Part shown: positions 1 to 8,717 of the stretch, piece by piece
Numbering within the stretch: the stretch's first letter is position 1
How the letters are laid out: each line of letters opens with the position of its first letter
Assembly: GCA_964572955.1 (NCBI GenBank)
Contig: CAZNGY010000033.1
Location: 1 to 22,553 of the forward strand
Source: UBA3775 sp964572955
GTDB lineage: Bacteria > Bacillota > Clostridia > Lachnospirales > Lachnospiraceae
DNA length: 22,553 nucleotides
Direction: 5' to 3'
The notes under the pieces: model-generated
What the model saw: only the letters and a program-made list of their open reading frames with translations
Database searches by the model: none
Told to the model about the DNA's origin: nothing
Made by a program: the position numbers and the translations under genes

Positions 1-1519
1 TTTTTTCCTGAATCTCATCTATATGAATTCTTACGGAACCGCCTCCAAGCTCATATCCGTTTAAAACAATATCATAAGCTTTTGCTCTTACTGAACCCGG
101 ATCCGAATCGATGTTTGCCCAATCTTCTTCCATTGGCATTGTAAAAGGATGATGCATTGCCATGAATCTGTTCTCTTCATCAGACCACTCAAGAAGAGGA
201 AAATCAACTATCCAAAGGAACTTATATGAATTCTTATCATAAAGCTCAAGCTGCTTTCCAAGGTGAGTACGAAGCTGTCCCAAAACATTCCATACTATTT
301 TGTTTCTGTCGGCAGCAAAAAGGAGAAGATCTCCCGGTTCTGCTGACATTGCTTCCGTAATTGCCTTCATTTCATCTTCCGTCATGAATTTTCCGAACGA
401 TGATTTTATGCTTCCTTCTGAATTAATACAGATGTACGCCAGACCTTTTGCACCCGAGCCTTTTGCCATGTCTACAAGTGCATCAATCTTCTTTCTAGGC
501 ATTTCTCCCTGCCCTTTAACATTTATACCTCTTACTGTTCCGCCGTTTTCAATTGCACCTGTAAATACGGAAAAGCCGCAGTTTCTTACAACGTCCGTAA
601 TATTCACAAGTTCCATTCCAAAACGTGCATCAGGCTTATCCGAACCAAATCTGTCCATTGCTTCCTGCCAGCTCATACGCTCAATAGGAAGCGGAACATC
701 ATATCCTATACATTCCTTAAAAACCCTGCTTAAAAGTCTCTCATTTACATCAAGTACATCGTCAATATCCACAAATGAAAGTTCCATATCTATCTGTGTA
801 AACTCAGGCTGACGGTCTGCCCTCAAATCTTCGTCCCTGAAGCATTTTGCAACCTGGAAATATCTGTCATAACCCGAACACATAAGAAGCTGCTTAAAAA
901 GCTGTGGTGACTGAGGAAGTGCATAAAAAGTACCCGGATGCACCCTGCTCGGAACAAGATAGTCTCTTGCACCTTCCGGAGTTGATTTTGTCAGTATAGG
1001 TGTTTCCATTTCAAGAAAACCTTCCTGTGTAAGGAAGTTTCTTACAGATGCCGTAATCTTGCTTCTGAGCATAAGTATCTTCTGTAAATCAGGGCGTCTG
1101 AGATCCAGATATCTGTATTTAAGTCTGAGTTCTTCCTTTGTTTTTGAATTTTCCTCAATTGGGAACGGAGGGGTCTGTGCCTCACTTAAAATTCTGCAGT
1201 ATGTTGCACGAATTTCTATGTCACCTGTCGCAAGGTTTGTATTTACTGCACCTGAACGTGCTTCTACAACACCTGTAACAGCAAGAACAAACTCGCTTCT
1301 GAGCTTCTCTGCTTTTGCAAAGTTTTCCGCTCCGCAGTCCTTCTCTTCAAAAATCACCTGCATAATTCCGGAACGGTCTCTTAAATCAACAAAGACTATT
1401 CCTCCCTTGTTACGGCTTTTTGCAACCCATCCCATCAGTGTTACCGTTTCACTGATATTTTTATTGCTTACTTCTGCACATCTGAAACTTCTGTGCAGTC
1501 CTTTCATTGATTCTGCCAT
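1..1519 (-). CDS. aspS: Aspartyl-tRNA synthetase, 3' end cut by window edge
   Basis: This class II synthetase charges tRNA-Asp (or tRNA-Asx in some bacteria) with aspartate in the cytoplasm. About 506 residues are visible; bacterial AspRS is usually near 590, so roughly 85 C-terminal residues, including class II motif 3, lie beyond the left edge. The N-terminal OB-fold anticodon-binding region covers about residues 1-110. It is followed by the RYLDLRRPD signature (136-144), the motif 1 region with ETPILTKSTPEGARDY (172-187), and motif 2 with FRDEDLRADRQPEFTQID (227-244). The bacterial insertion domain follows. The ATG at 1519 is preceded by AAGGAGG with a 5-base spacer, which supports it over the in-frame ATG at 1507. 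It is the last visible gene of the apt-rel operon, 37 bases after hisS, with an inverted repeat in the gap. Identification is firm; tRNA specificity (discriminating or not) cannot be judged from the sequence alone. Confidence 0.97.
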   Translation of the reverse strand, partial: MAESMKGLHRSFRCAEVSNKNISETVTLMGWVAKSRNKGGIVFVDLRDRSGIMQVIFEEKDCGAENFAKAEKLRSEFVLAVTGVVEARSGAVNTNLATGDIEIRATYCRILSEAQTPPFPIEENSKTKEELRLKYRYLDLRRPDLQKILMLRSKITASVRNFLTQEGFLEMETPILTKSTPEGARDYLVPSRVHPGTFYALPQSPQLFKQLLMCSGYDRYFQVAKCFRDEDLRADRQPEFTQIDMELSFVDIDDVLDVNERLLSRVFKECIGYDVPLPIERMSWQEAMDRFGSDKPDARFGMELVNITDVVRNCGFSVFTGAIENGGTVRGINVKGQGEMPRKKIDALVDMAKGSGAKGLAYICINSEGSIKSSFGKFMTEDEMKAITEAMSAEPGDLLLFAADRNKIVWNVLGQLRTHLGKQLELYDKNSYKFLWIVDFPLLEWSDEENRFMAMHHPFTMPMEEDWANIDSDPGSVRAKAYDIVLNGYELGGGSVRIHIDEIQEK

Positions 1520-1533
1520 TATGTCCTCCTTGT

Positions 1534-1555
1534 TAAAGCAGTGATATCTGCTTTA
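1534..1555 (-). repeat. Inverted repeat between hisS stop and aspS ribosome binding site
   Basis: A perfect 8-bp inverted repeat (TAAAGCAG and CTGCTTTA) flanks a 6-base loop. It begins 2 bases after the hisS stop codon in transcription direction and ends 2 bases before the AAGGAGG of aspS. In the mRNA it would form a hairpin at the intercistronic junction. The bases after it are AACAAGG, not a U-tract, so it is not a typical Rho-independent terminator. It may stabilise the hisS message end, mark a processing site or tune aspS translation; which of these is not visible from the sequence. Confidence 0.6.
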
Positions 1556-1556
1556 T

Positions 1557-2867
1557 TTATTTTATGACATCAGGAAGTTTTGAGAGTTCAACCGTCTGCT
1601 GCTCTCCGGTTTCCATACACTTGACGGTTACCGTTCCATTTGCCTTTTCGTCTTCACCTATAATTGCCACATATGGAATTCCCAGCTTGTTTGCATACTT
1701 CATCTTAGGTTTCATTCCCTTATTCTGATAGTAAACATCACACGGTATATCCGCACTTCTGAGCGTTCCTGCTGCTGCAAGAGCCGCATCCATCATTTCC
1801 GGATTCATCGGAACAATAAGACATTTTGCAATGGCTGATGTTTCACTCTTTATTACTCCGACAGATTTAAGCTGGTAAAACAGTCTCGTAAGTCCGATTG
1901 AAATTCCAATACCCGGAAGCTTGCGATCCGTGTAATACTCGGTAAGATTATCATATCTTCCGCCGGAACAGACACTTCCCATGCTCGGATAATCATTAAG
2001 CATTGTTTCATAAACCGTTCCGGTGTAATAATCGAGTCCTCTGGCAATCGTAAGATCTATGGAAAAATAATTTTCCTCTACGCCAAACGCTCTGAGATAT
2101 CCGACCACCTGTTCAAGTTCTGAAACACCTTCCGCATAAAGTACATCTGTAACGCCATTAGACTTTAATGCATTTATCACTTCATCATTTGAGCCTTTTA
2201 TTGCAATAAATGAAAGAATGGAATCTGCAGCCTCGTCATTTACTCCAAGCTCTGAAAGTTCCTTTCTTACATTTTCATCTCCTATTTTTTCAAGCTTATC
2301 AATTATTCTTAAAATATCGCCGATATTATCTTCATAACCCAGTGACTTAAAAAAACCGTTAAGAACTTTTCTGTTGTTCATTCTGATTGTAAATGAGCCA
2401 AAATCAAGTTCCTTAAACACATTATATATTACTGCCGGCATCTCGGCATCATATATCAAATCAAGTTCGTCAACCCCGATCACATCAATATCGCACTGAT
2501 AAAACTCTCTGAATCTGCCTTTTTGAGGACGTTCTCCACGATATACCTTGTTCATCTGATAACGCTTAAACGGAAACGTAAGCTCCGGATAATGCTGTGC
2601 CACATATCTTGCAAGAGGAACTGTAAGATCAAATCTTAATGCAAGATCATTATCCCCTTTTGAAAATCTGTAAATCTGCTTTTCCGTTTCACCGCCTGCT
2701 TTTGCAAGAAGCACGTCAGCAAGTTCAATTACCGGCGTATCCTGAGGAAGAAAACCGAATTTCTCATATACGCTTCTGATTGTGTCATACATCCTGTTGA
2801 AGCTTATCTGGTCTGCCGGAAGCAGCTCCATAAAGCCCGGAAGTATTCTTGGCTGTACCTTGTCCAT
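1557..2867 (-). CDS. hisS: Histidyl-tRNA synthetase
   Basis: Attaches histidine to tRNA-His. The 436-residue length is normal for bacterial HisRS. Class II features are in order: the N-terminal RILPGFMELLP segment (7-17), motif 2 with YRGERPQKGRFREFYQCDID (109-128), the histidine-specific RGLDYYTGTVYE element (276-287), the second histidine box SGGRYDNL (301-308), and motif 3 around PGIGISIGLTRL (318-329). The last roughly 90 residues are the anticodon-binding domain. The ATG at 2867 has AGAGGAT upstream with a 5-base spacer. The gene lies between the HD-GYP gene (18-base gap) and aspS (37-base gap), the common Firmicute hisS-aspS pairing. I see no T-box leader; there is no room for one in the upstream gap. 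Confidence 0.97.
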   Translation of the reverse strand: MDKVQPRILPGFMELLPADQISFNRMYDTIRSVYEKFGFLPQDTPVIELADVLLAKAGGETEKQIYRFSKGDNDLALRFDLTVPLARYVAQHYPELTFPFKRYQMNKVYRGERPQKGRFREFYQCDIDVIGVDELDLIYDAEMPAVIYNVFKELDFGSFTIRMNNRKVLNGFFKSLGYEDNIGDILRIIDKLEKIGDENVRKELSELGVNDEAADSILSFIAIKGSNDEVINALKSNGVTDVLYAEGVSELEQVVGYLRAFGVEENYFSIDLTIARGLDYYTGTVYETMLNDYPSMGSVCSGGRYDNLTEYYTDRKLPGIGISIGLTRLFYQLKSVGVIKSETSAIAKCLIVPMNPEMMDAALAAAGTLRSADIPCDVYYQNKGMKPKMKYANKLGIPYVAIIGEDEKANGTVTVKCMETGEQQTVELSKLPDVIK

Positions 2868-2885
2868 TTTGTATCCTCTTCTTTC

Positions 2886-3536
2886 TTAATTATTCTGTTT
2901 TTCCATATTTTCCAGATATCTTTTGTTTGCCTGTCTGATAAAAAACTCCAGTTTTTCAAAATCATCCGTCAGTACAAGCTCCATAAGAAGCATAAACAGC
3001 TTCATATCATAATTTCTGTACTCTAATGCCATTATGGAAAGTGCCGTTTCCTTGTCGTATGCTGACCTGAAAGGTCTTTCACTCACAAGCGAGACAAACG
3101 TATCACACACATGAAGCACTCTTGCTCCAAGAGGAATGTCTTCTCCCGAAAGCCTCTTCGGATATCCTGTACCGTCGCTGTTTTCATGGTGATAATAAAC
3201 GTAGTCGATTATGTTGTCATTGTACAGACCGGACTGTCTCAGTATATCTCTGCTTAATACCGGATGCATACGGGCATATCTTATTTCTTCAATATCCATC
3301 AGGTCATTGCTTCGTCCATAAAGGTATGCGGAAAGTCTTAATTTTCCTATGTCATGAATCATGCCCGCCTTGGATATGTCATTCACGGTTTCTTCCGGCA
3401 AATTAAGCTTTCTTGCCATCATTTCCGTAAGCATTGCCACTGTCATACCGTGGTCAAACATCGCCGTGATATCTTCTTTATATTCGGTTTCACTGCCTAT
3501 TTTCTGAAGCAGTGTAATTTCTCTGCTAAAATCCAT
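2886..3536 (-). CDS. HD-GYP domain protein, candidate cyclic-dinucleotide phosphodiesterase
   Basis: A 216-residue protein made almost entirely of one HD-GYP domain, a family that typically hydrolyses cyclic di-GMP or related dinucleotides using a bi- or tri-nuclear metal centre. The metal-ligand pattern looks complete: H29, the HD pair at 61-62 in HDIGK, H91 in MHPVLS, HHE at 116-118, the DGTGYP signature at 121-126, and D145 in VCDTF followed by RPFR. No receiver, PAS, GAF or membrane segment is attached, so there is no visible sensor input. It starts 5 bases after the hemZ stop, with only a weak purine-rich AAAAGAG before the ATG, suggesting translational coupling to hemZ. Its place in a stringent-response and tRNA-synthetase operon is the odd point. 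Substrate is inferred from the family; some HD-GYP proteins act on other nucleotides or only bind. Confidence 0.88.
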   Translation of the reverse strand: MDFSREITLLQKIGSETEYKEDITAMFDHGMTVAMLTEMMARKLNLPEETVNDISKAGMIHDIGKLRLSAYLYGRSNDLMDIEEIRYARMHPVLSRDILRQSGLYNDNIIDYVYYHHENSDGTGYPKRLSGEDIPLGARVLHVCDTFVSLVSERPFRSAYDKETALSIMALEYRNYDMKLFMLLMELVLTDDFEKLEFFIRQANKRYLENMEKQNN

Positions 3537-3541
3537 CTCTT

Positions 3542-5047
3542 TTACGGAGTTTTATTTTCCGCCTTCTCGAGAAAAACCCTTTTCCTTTCTATCATTTCGT
3601 CAGTACGTTCAATGTAATCGGTAAGACTCTTAACATTTTCCACTCTGTCAAGATGTTCCTCGTCATATACATATTTTGTCGTCGCACCTGCTCCCAAAGC
3701 AAGTATTGTCTGTTTTTCTTCCATTATCAGGATGTTGTAAAGACACTCTCTGCCTTCAAGCGCATAACCAGTATTTTCCAGATTTTCAGCCATATTCTTC
3801 TGACGATATAAGTAATATGGATTAAGTCCGTTTTCTTCCGTATATTCCATTGTCAGATCAAGCATCCCTGACACATTTTTTGCCGCTCGTGACTTGTACT
3901 TGTCATTTTCAAGTTTGAGTCTTGCCGCTCTTTTGATTGCAAGCGTATGAACCGTCAATGATTCCGGTTTAAGTTTGTCAACTCCCTCAAGGGTTATTTT
4001 CATATCTTCCGTGCTTTCGCCTGTCAGTCCTGCTATCAGATCCATATTAATGTTATCATGTCCGTATGCTCTTGCCATTTTAAATGCATCAAACACATCC
4101 TCAACCGTATGCTTTCTGCCGATTACATCAAGTGTTCTCTGCACCAGAGTCTGAGGATTAATCGATATGCGATTCACCCCATATTTTTTCAGAAGTTTTA
4201 GTTTTCCCTCAGTTATGCTGTCGGGTCTGCCTGCTTCAACCGAGAACTCAAGAGTACTGTTTACCGGGAAATACCTGTGTATTCCGTCAAGCAGCCTTTC
4301 AAGATTTTTTTCATCAAGAGCTGTCGGTGTTCCTCCTCCGACATATATTGTATGAAGTGTTTTTCCTTTAAGTGCATGTGATGCATATTCCATTTCTTTA
4401 AGAAGCGCACTCAGGTAATCGTCCATATACTTCCCGAACTTTTCAACAGGATATGATGTAAATGAACAGTAGAGACATGTCGTCGGACAAAACGGAATTC
4501 CTATATAAAGGCTGTATCCGTTGCGATAGTCAAAACTTTTAAGAATCTTTCTTTCCCTCTCGGCAATACTATATGCCGTCTCAGTACGCTTTTCGGATAC
4601 ATAAAGTTCATCTCTGAATCTGTGGCTTATCTCATCTTTTGAAAGTCCTTTTTCCAAATACTCGTATATATGCTTTGTGGGTCTGATTCCCACCATAATT
4701 CCCCATGGAAGCTCTTTCCCTGTAATTTTATTCAGCATATCATATACAAGTCTGCCGGCTTCGTAACGGTACTCTCTTATATCATCCGGAACATTATCAG
4801 TTTCCGCACGGATGACAAATTTCCCATCAGAATAAACCGCTGCTGAGAGTTTTTTATCGGTGAAGGACATCAAAACGGATATTCCCTCATCTTCCGGCTT
4901 CACCAGATTTTTTTCTTCAAAATATTCGTATGTATATTCAATATTTCCGAAGAACGACTGTATCAGAGGTCTTACCGCCTGGGAAATATCCGTACCATAA
5001 ATTGCAATATATACTTTTTCTGTCTCTTCAGGCTGTAATAAATCCAT
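3542..5047 (-). CDS. hemZ: Radical SAM protein, HemZ-type (coproporphyrinogen dehydrogenase family)
   Basis: A 501-residue radical SAM protein of the HemN/HemW/HemZ group. The 4Fe-4S cluster motif is CX3CX2C at C187, C191 and C194 (CPTTCLYC), followed by the glycine-rich SAM-contacting stretch YVGGGTPT (about 235-242). The roughly 170-residue N-terminal extension before the radical SAM core is the feature that marks HemZ rather than HemN or HemW. The family is named for oxygen-independent oxidation of coproporphyrinogen III, but many gut anaerobes carry hemZ without a full haem pathway, so the real substrate may differ. The ATG at 5047 follows AGAGGA with a 7-base spacer. It lies between the MBL-fold hydrolase and the HD-GYP gene, an arrangement often seen downstream of rel in Clostridia. 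Confidence 0.9.
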   Translation of the reverse strand: MDLLQPEETEKVYIAIYGTDISQAVRPLIQSFFGNIEYTYEYFEEKNLVKPEDEGISVLMSFTDKKLSAAVYSDGKFVIRAETDNVPDDIREYRYEAGRLVYDMLNKITGKELPWGIMVGIRPTKHIYEYLEKGLSKDEISHRFRDELYVSEKRTETAYSIAERERKILKSFDYRNGYSLYIGIPFCPTTCLYCSFTSYPVEKFGKYMDDYLSALLKEMEYASHALKGKTLHTIYVGGGTPTALDEKNLERLLDGIHRYFPVNSTLEFSVEAGRPDSITEGKLKLLKKYGVNRISINPQTLVQRTLDVIGRKHTVEDVFDAFKMARAYGHDNINMDLIAGLTGESTEDMKITLEGVDKLKPESLTVHTLAIKRAARLKLENDKYKSRAAKNVSGMLDLTMEYTEENGLNPYYLYRQKNMAENLENTGYALEGRECLYNILIMEEKQTILALGAGATTKYVYDEEHLDRVENVKSLTDYIERTDEMIERKRVFLEKAENKTP

Positions 5048-5108
5048 TCTTAATTCCTCTGTTCATTTTTCCGTATATCTCTTTTCTGCGTTCTATTGCA
5101 TAAAAGCA

Positions 5109-5777
5109 TTACGAATTTTTTTCTTTTTTGTTTTTCTGCTGAAGTTCAAAGCAAAAATACGGATTATTCTTTCTTTCATATGCAAGGCTCGTTCCCGGTC
5201 CATGTCCCGGGAATACGACCGTTTCATCAGGGAGAATAAAAATTCTGTCAATGATTGATTCTATAAGAACCTTCGGATTACCTGTAGGAAAATCCGAACG
5301 TCCTACTGATTCCATAAAAAGTGTGTCTCCCGAAAACAATAATTTCCAAAGAGGAAAGAAATAACTCACGCCGCCAATTGTATGTCCAGGTGTTTCCAAT
5401 ACTGTAATGTACATTCCGCCAATTTCAAGCATCTGCTCATTTTTAACAGTTATGTCCGCTGCAAGTTCCATACTGCCTGAGAACATGCAGCTTAGGTTCT
5501 GCTCCGGATTCTCCAGAAGCTCCGTTTCTTTTTCTCCGCAGTATATTTTTGCTCCGTAGAAACATCTGAGTTCATGAGCTGCTCCGATATGGTCATAATG
5601 ACCGTGCGTAAGCAGTATTGCAACCGGTTTATATCCGGATTTATTGACTGTTTTTTTGATAAGCGGTGCATCTGCTCCCGGATCGACAATCACCATCTCC
5701 ATGGTTTCCGGATTACCTATCAGACAGCAGTTTGTATAATTTTCACCTACAGTCAGCACTTTTAAAAAATATTCCAT
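5109..5777 (-). CDS. MBL-fold metallo-hydrolase, glyoxalase II-like
   Basis: A 222-residue cytoplasmic metallo-beta-lactamase-fold hydrolase. The zinc-binding THGHYDHIG motif is at 57-65 (H58, H60, D62, H63), followed by H132 in PGHTIGGVSY, D151 in SGDTLF and H192 in PGHG, so both metal sites appear complete. The short C-terminus lacks the helical substrate domain of classic glyoxalase II, which matches the small YcbL-like or generic thioesterase-type group. Substrate is not identifiable. It begins 18 bases after rel, with AGAGGA about 10 bases before the ATG. MBL proteins of this type are a regular member of clostridial apt-rel-hemZ-hisS clusters, but the reason for that linkage is not shown by the sequence. 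The C-terminal tail is rich in lysine and probably disordered. Confidence 0.9.
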   Translation of the reverse strand: MEYFLKVLTVGENYTNCCLIGNPETMEMVIVDPGADAPLIKKTVNKSGYKPVAILLTHGHYDHIGAAHELRCFYGAKIYCGEKETELLENPEQNLSCMFSGSMELAADITVKNEQMLEIGGMYITVLETPGHTIGGVSYFFPLWKLLFSGDTLFMESVGRSDFPTGNPKVLIESIIDRIFILPDETVVFPGHGPGTSLAYERKNNPYFCFELQQKNKKEKNS

Positions 5778-5795
5778 GATAACGATTTCCTCTCA

Positions 5796-8093
5796 TCAGC
5801 CGGTCGTTCTTTCAATGTCTGCAACTCCCGGAATCTGTCTCAGCTTTCTCATACACATTTCAAGCTGCTTTATACCCTTTATTTCAAACGAAACAATAAG
5901 CGTAGACATTCCGTTCTTTGCGGTTCTTGCCGAGATTGAATTTATGTTTACATGATTTTCCGAAAGAATTCTTGTAGTATCAAGAAGGACTTTCTGCTGA
6001 TTTTCAGTATATATCCTTATTTCCGTATTATATACCGATTCATCCTGCTCCGGATTTTCAATATTCCAGCTTGCCTCAATTACTCTCGGTCTGTCAGCTT
6101 CCGGAAGATTGATTATGTTTATACAGTCAGTTCTATGGATTGAAATACCTCGTCCCCTCGTTACAAATCCGACAATTTCGTCACCCGGAACCGGTGCACA
6201 GCATTTCCCGAAATGAACGTCCACGTCATCAACACCTTTAACCACAATTGCCCCGTGATTCTTTGATTCCTTTCTTGCCGGATCTTTATCAGTATATGTC
6301 GCAAGAATTGCTTCAGGGGATTCATTTTTCTTCTTCTTTTCAAGTCTGTCATGACTTTCATTTAATTTGCTTACTACCTGACCTTCTTTTAAAGAACCGT
6401 GTCCTATTGATGCCAGCAGTGAATCCCAATCCTTGAAGCCGTACCTCGCCATGCAGGATTCCATATATTCAGTCTTAAGAAGCTCATTAAGTGCAATCGC
6501 CTTTGTCTTGCAGTAGGCAATCAGCATTTCCCGGCCTCTTATTATGTTATCCTCTTTAAGTTCCGTCTTAAACCACTGATTTATTTTATTTCTTGCCTTT
6601 GTACTTTTGGCTATTTTCAGCCAGTCGCGGCTTGGTCCCTTTACATTCTGAGACGTAAGTATTTCTATTCGGTCGCCGTTCTTTATTACATACTCTATAG
6701 GCACAAGCTTACCGTTCACCTTGCCGCCTACCATTCTGTTTCCGACTGCACTGTGAATTGCATAAGCAAAATCCACTATATTGCTTCCGAAAGGCAGTCT
6801 TATTACATCACCCGTAGGAGTAAATGCATAAACATCTTCCGAGAACAAATCAAGGTCACTCTTTACCAGATTAAGAAATTCTTTATTATCCTTGGATTCC
6901 CTCTGCCATTCAAGAATTTCACGAAGCCATGTAAGCTTTTCACCTTCACTGTTTTCAGACTTCTTTCCGTCCTGACTCTCTTTATATTTCCAGTGTGCGG
7001 CGATTCCGTATTCAGCGGTTTTATGCATTTCATATGTTCTTATCTGAATCTCAACCGGTCTTCCGGTTGAACTGATAAGGGTTGTATGAAGTGACTGATA
7101 CATGTTAGGCTTAGGCATTGCAATATAATCCTTGAATCTGCCCGGCATAGGCTTATACATTTCATGTATCACTCCAAGCACAGCATAACAGTCCCTTACG
7201 GAATCCACTATAATCCTTACTGCAAACAGGTCATAAATCTGATCTATTGTCTTATTTTTATTTACCATCTTTCTGTAGATGGAGAAAAAATGCTTTGCAC
7301 GTCCGTCAACCTGAGCTTTTATGCCGCACTTTTCAAGCTGACCATTTACTTCCGAAACTATCTGGGCTATAAATGCTTCTCTCTCGAATCTGGTTGCATT
7401 GATCTGCTCTGCTATATCTTTATACACATCAGGATGAAGGTATTTAAGCGAAAGGTCGTCAAGCTCGGTTTTTATCATACTGATACCGAGTCTCTGTGCA
7501 AGAGGCGAATATATCTCCAGAGTTTCTCTTGATATTTCTATCTGCTTTTCCGGTTTCTGATATTTAAGCGTTCTCATGTTGTGCAGCCTGTCCGCAAGCT
7601 TTATAATGATAACCCTTATATCCTTAGCCATTGAGAGAAACATCTTTCGGAGGTTTTCAGCCTGAACCTCAACCTTATCATGACTATATTTAAGTTTTGT
7701 AAGTTTTGTTACTCCATCAACCAGAAGAAGTACTTCTTCTCCAAACATTTCCTTCATCTGTTCATCGGTAACGGAAGTGTCTTCAAGTACATCATGCAGA
7801 AGTCCCGCCATAATGGTTTCTTTATCCATTTCAAGCTCTGCAAGAATTATTGCTACAGAAAGAGGATGTATTATATATGGTTCTCCCGATTTTCTTTTCT
7901 GATCACCGTGGGATTTCTTCGCAAATTCATATGCTGATTCTATTCTTCCCACGTCCGTTGACGGATGATACTTTTTAATTACGGCTATAAGATGCTCAAA
8001 AAGCTCTTCCGGTGCGGTAAATTCTTTCATATATCCGATAATTCCGTGCGGATTTCGTACTATACTTCCTTCCGGCATTGGTGCATCTACCAT
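5796..8093 (-). CDS. rel: Bifunctional (p)ppGpp synthetase/hydrolase Rel
   Basis: Makes and degrades the stringent-response alarmone (p)ppGpp. Domain order is the long RSH layout: HD hydrolase (about 48-200; H76, the HD pair at 100-101, and LADRLHN), synthetase (about 235-390; RFKD at 319-322, NMYQSLHT, EIQIRT at 348-353), TGS (from 421, VYAFTPTGDV), helical region, conserved-cysteine/zinc-finger region (CC at 631-632, HRTDC ending at C657) and a C-terminal ACT/RRM domain (about 690-765). RFKD, rather than the EFDD of E. coli RelA, and the intact HD site together indicate a bifunctional enzyme. The longest frame starts at 8099, but GGAGG lies only 1 base from that ATG and 7 bases from the ATG at 8093, so I chose 8093 (765 residues). 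It follows apt by 33 bases in the same operon. Confidence 0.97.
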   Translation of the reverse strand: MVDAPMPEGSIVRNPHGIIGYMKEFTAPEELFEHLIAVIKKYHPSTDVGRIESAYEFAKKSHGDQKRKSGEPYIIHPLSVAIILAELEMDKETIMAGLLHDVLEDTSVTDEQMKEMFGEEVLLLVDGVTKLTKLKYSHDKVEVQAENLRKMFLSMAKDIRVIIIKLADRLHNMRTLKYQKPEKQIEISRETLEIYSPLAQRLGISMIKTELDDLSLKYLHPDVYKDIAEQINATRFEREAFIAQIVSEVNGQLEKCGIKAQVDGRAKHFFSIYRKMVNKNKTIDQIYDLFAVRIIVDSVRDCYAVLGVIHEMYKPMPGRFKDYIAMPKPNMYQSLHTTLISSTGRPVEIQIRTYEMHKTAEYGIAAHWKYKESQDGKKSENSEGEKLTWLREILEWQRESKDNKEFLNLVKSDLDLFSEDVYAFTPTGDVIRLPFGSNIVDFAYAIHSAVGNRMVGGKVNGKLVPIEYVIKNGDRIEILTSQNVKGPSRDWLKIAKSTKARNKINQWFKTELKEDNIIRGREMLIAYCKTKAIALNELLKTEYMESCMARYGFKDWDSLLASIGHGSLKEGQVVSKLNESHDRLEKKKKNESPEAILATYTDKDPARKESKNHGAIVVKGVDDVDVHFGKCCAPVPGDEIVGFVTRGRGISIHRTDCINIINLPEADRPRVIEASWNIENPEQDESVYNTEIRIYTENQQKVLLDTTRILSENHVNINSISARTAKNGMSTLIVSFEIKGIKQLEMCMRKLRQIPGVADIERTTG

Positions 8094-8126
8094 ATTCATT
8101 CCTCCTTCCCTTATTATTTAAGTATT

Positions 8127-8651
8127 TCAGGCTCCCGGATACTTTACCACGCTTTCAACCGAATATCCCTTGAGCTTATCTCTTCCCTTAAGACCCTCCA
8201 GCTCCATAAGAAAAATAATTCTTACTACCTCGCCGCCAAGTCTTTCCACCAGTTTTGCTATTGCTTCCACAGTTCCTCCTGTTGCAATAAGGTCATCAAC
8301 GATTACAACTTTCTGACCCGGCTTTATCGAATCCGCATGAAGCTGTATCTCAGCAGTTCCGTATTCAAGTTCATAAGTTTCCGTCACTGTTTCCCTCGGA
8401 AGCTTTCCTTTCTTTCTGGCAAGAACAAAAGATTTATTTTTATTATAGGCTATCGGAGCTCCAAAGATGAATCCGCGGCTTTCTGCTCCTACCAACACGT
8501 CAAAATCGATTCCTTCGATAAGTCCCTCAAGACTGTCTATCGCAAGCTTCAATCCGTCCGGATCAGCAATTACACTGGTAACGTCCCTGAACATAATTCC
8601 CGGTTCCGGAAAATCCGGTATTGTTAAAACATAATCCGCAACTGTTTTCAT
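8127..8651 (-). CDS. apt: Adenine phosphoribosyltransferase
   Basis: Salvages adenine to AMP using PRPP. With the start at 8651 the protein is 174 residues, the usual size. The N-terminus carries the family segment TIPDFPEPGIMFRDVTS. The adenine and phosphate-binding region includes GAESRGFIFG, and the PRPP-binding loop is VIVDDLIATGGT (116-127). The longest frame begins with an ATG at 8666, but the GGAG at 8661-8664 overlaps that ATG and stands 9 bases before the ATG at 8651, so the inner start is better supported. apt-rel adjacency is classic in Firmicutes and links purine salvage with alarmone synthesis. It is the first gene of the housekeeping operon and has a plausible promoter upstream. 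Confidence 0.96.
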   Translation of the reverse strand: MKTVADYVLTIPDFPEPGIMFRDVTSVIADPDGLKLAIDSLEGLIEGIDFDVLVGAESRGFIFGAPIAYNKNKSFVLARKKGKLPRETVTETYELEYGTAEIQLHADSIKPGQKVVIVDDLIATGGTVEAIAKLVERLGGEVVRIIFLMELEGLKGRDKLKGYSVESVVKYPGA

Positions 8652-8688
8652 CTCAAAAATCTCCATTTCTCATTAATTTTATCCTAAA

Positions 8689-8717
8689 ATGTTACCACAA
8701 ACGGCAGTAAATAACAA
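8689..8717 (-). promoter_or_regulatory. Candidate sigma-A promoter for the apt-rel operon
   Basis: Read on the minus strand, TTGTTA and TAACAT are separated by exactly 17 bases, close to the TTGACA/TATAAT consensus. Transcription would begin near 8682, giving a leader of about 30 bases to the apt start at 8651. It lies in the 107-base gap between the last polysaccharide gene and apt, the longest non-coding gap in the window. This is a pattern match only. Confidence 0.4.

Noticed and set aside
300..1544. Plus-strand open frames (300-812 and 1059-1544) opposite aspS
   Set aside because: The minus strand here encodes continuous AspRS with all class II landmarks; the plus-strand products have no family resemblance and are shadows.
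2868..2885. T-box leader for hisS or aspS, as in many Firmicutes
   Set aside because: The upstream gaps are 18 and 37 bases, far too short for a specifier stem and antiterminator, and no T-box consensus sequence is seen.
7965..8627. 220-residue open frame on the plus strand opposite rel and apt
   Set aside because: It lies wholly antisense to two firmly identified genes, shows no recognisable domain, is rich in Ser, Tyr and Cys as expected from a complementary frame, and has no convincing ribosome binding site.
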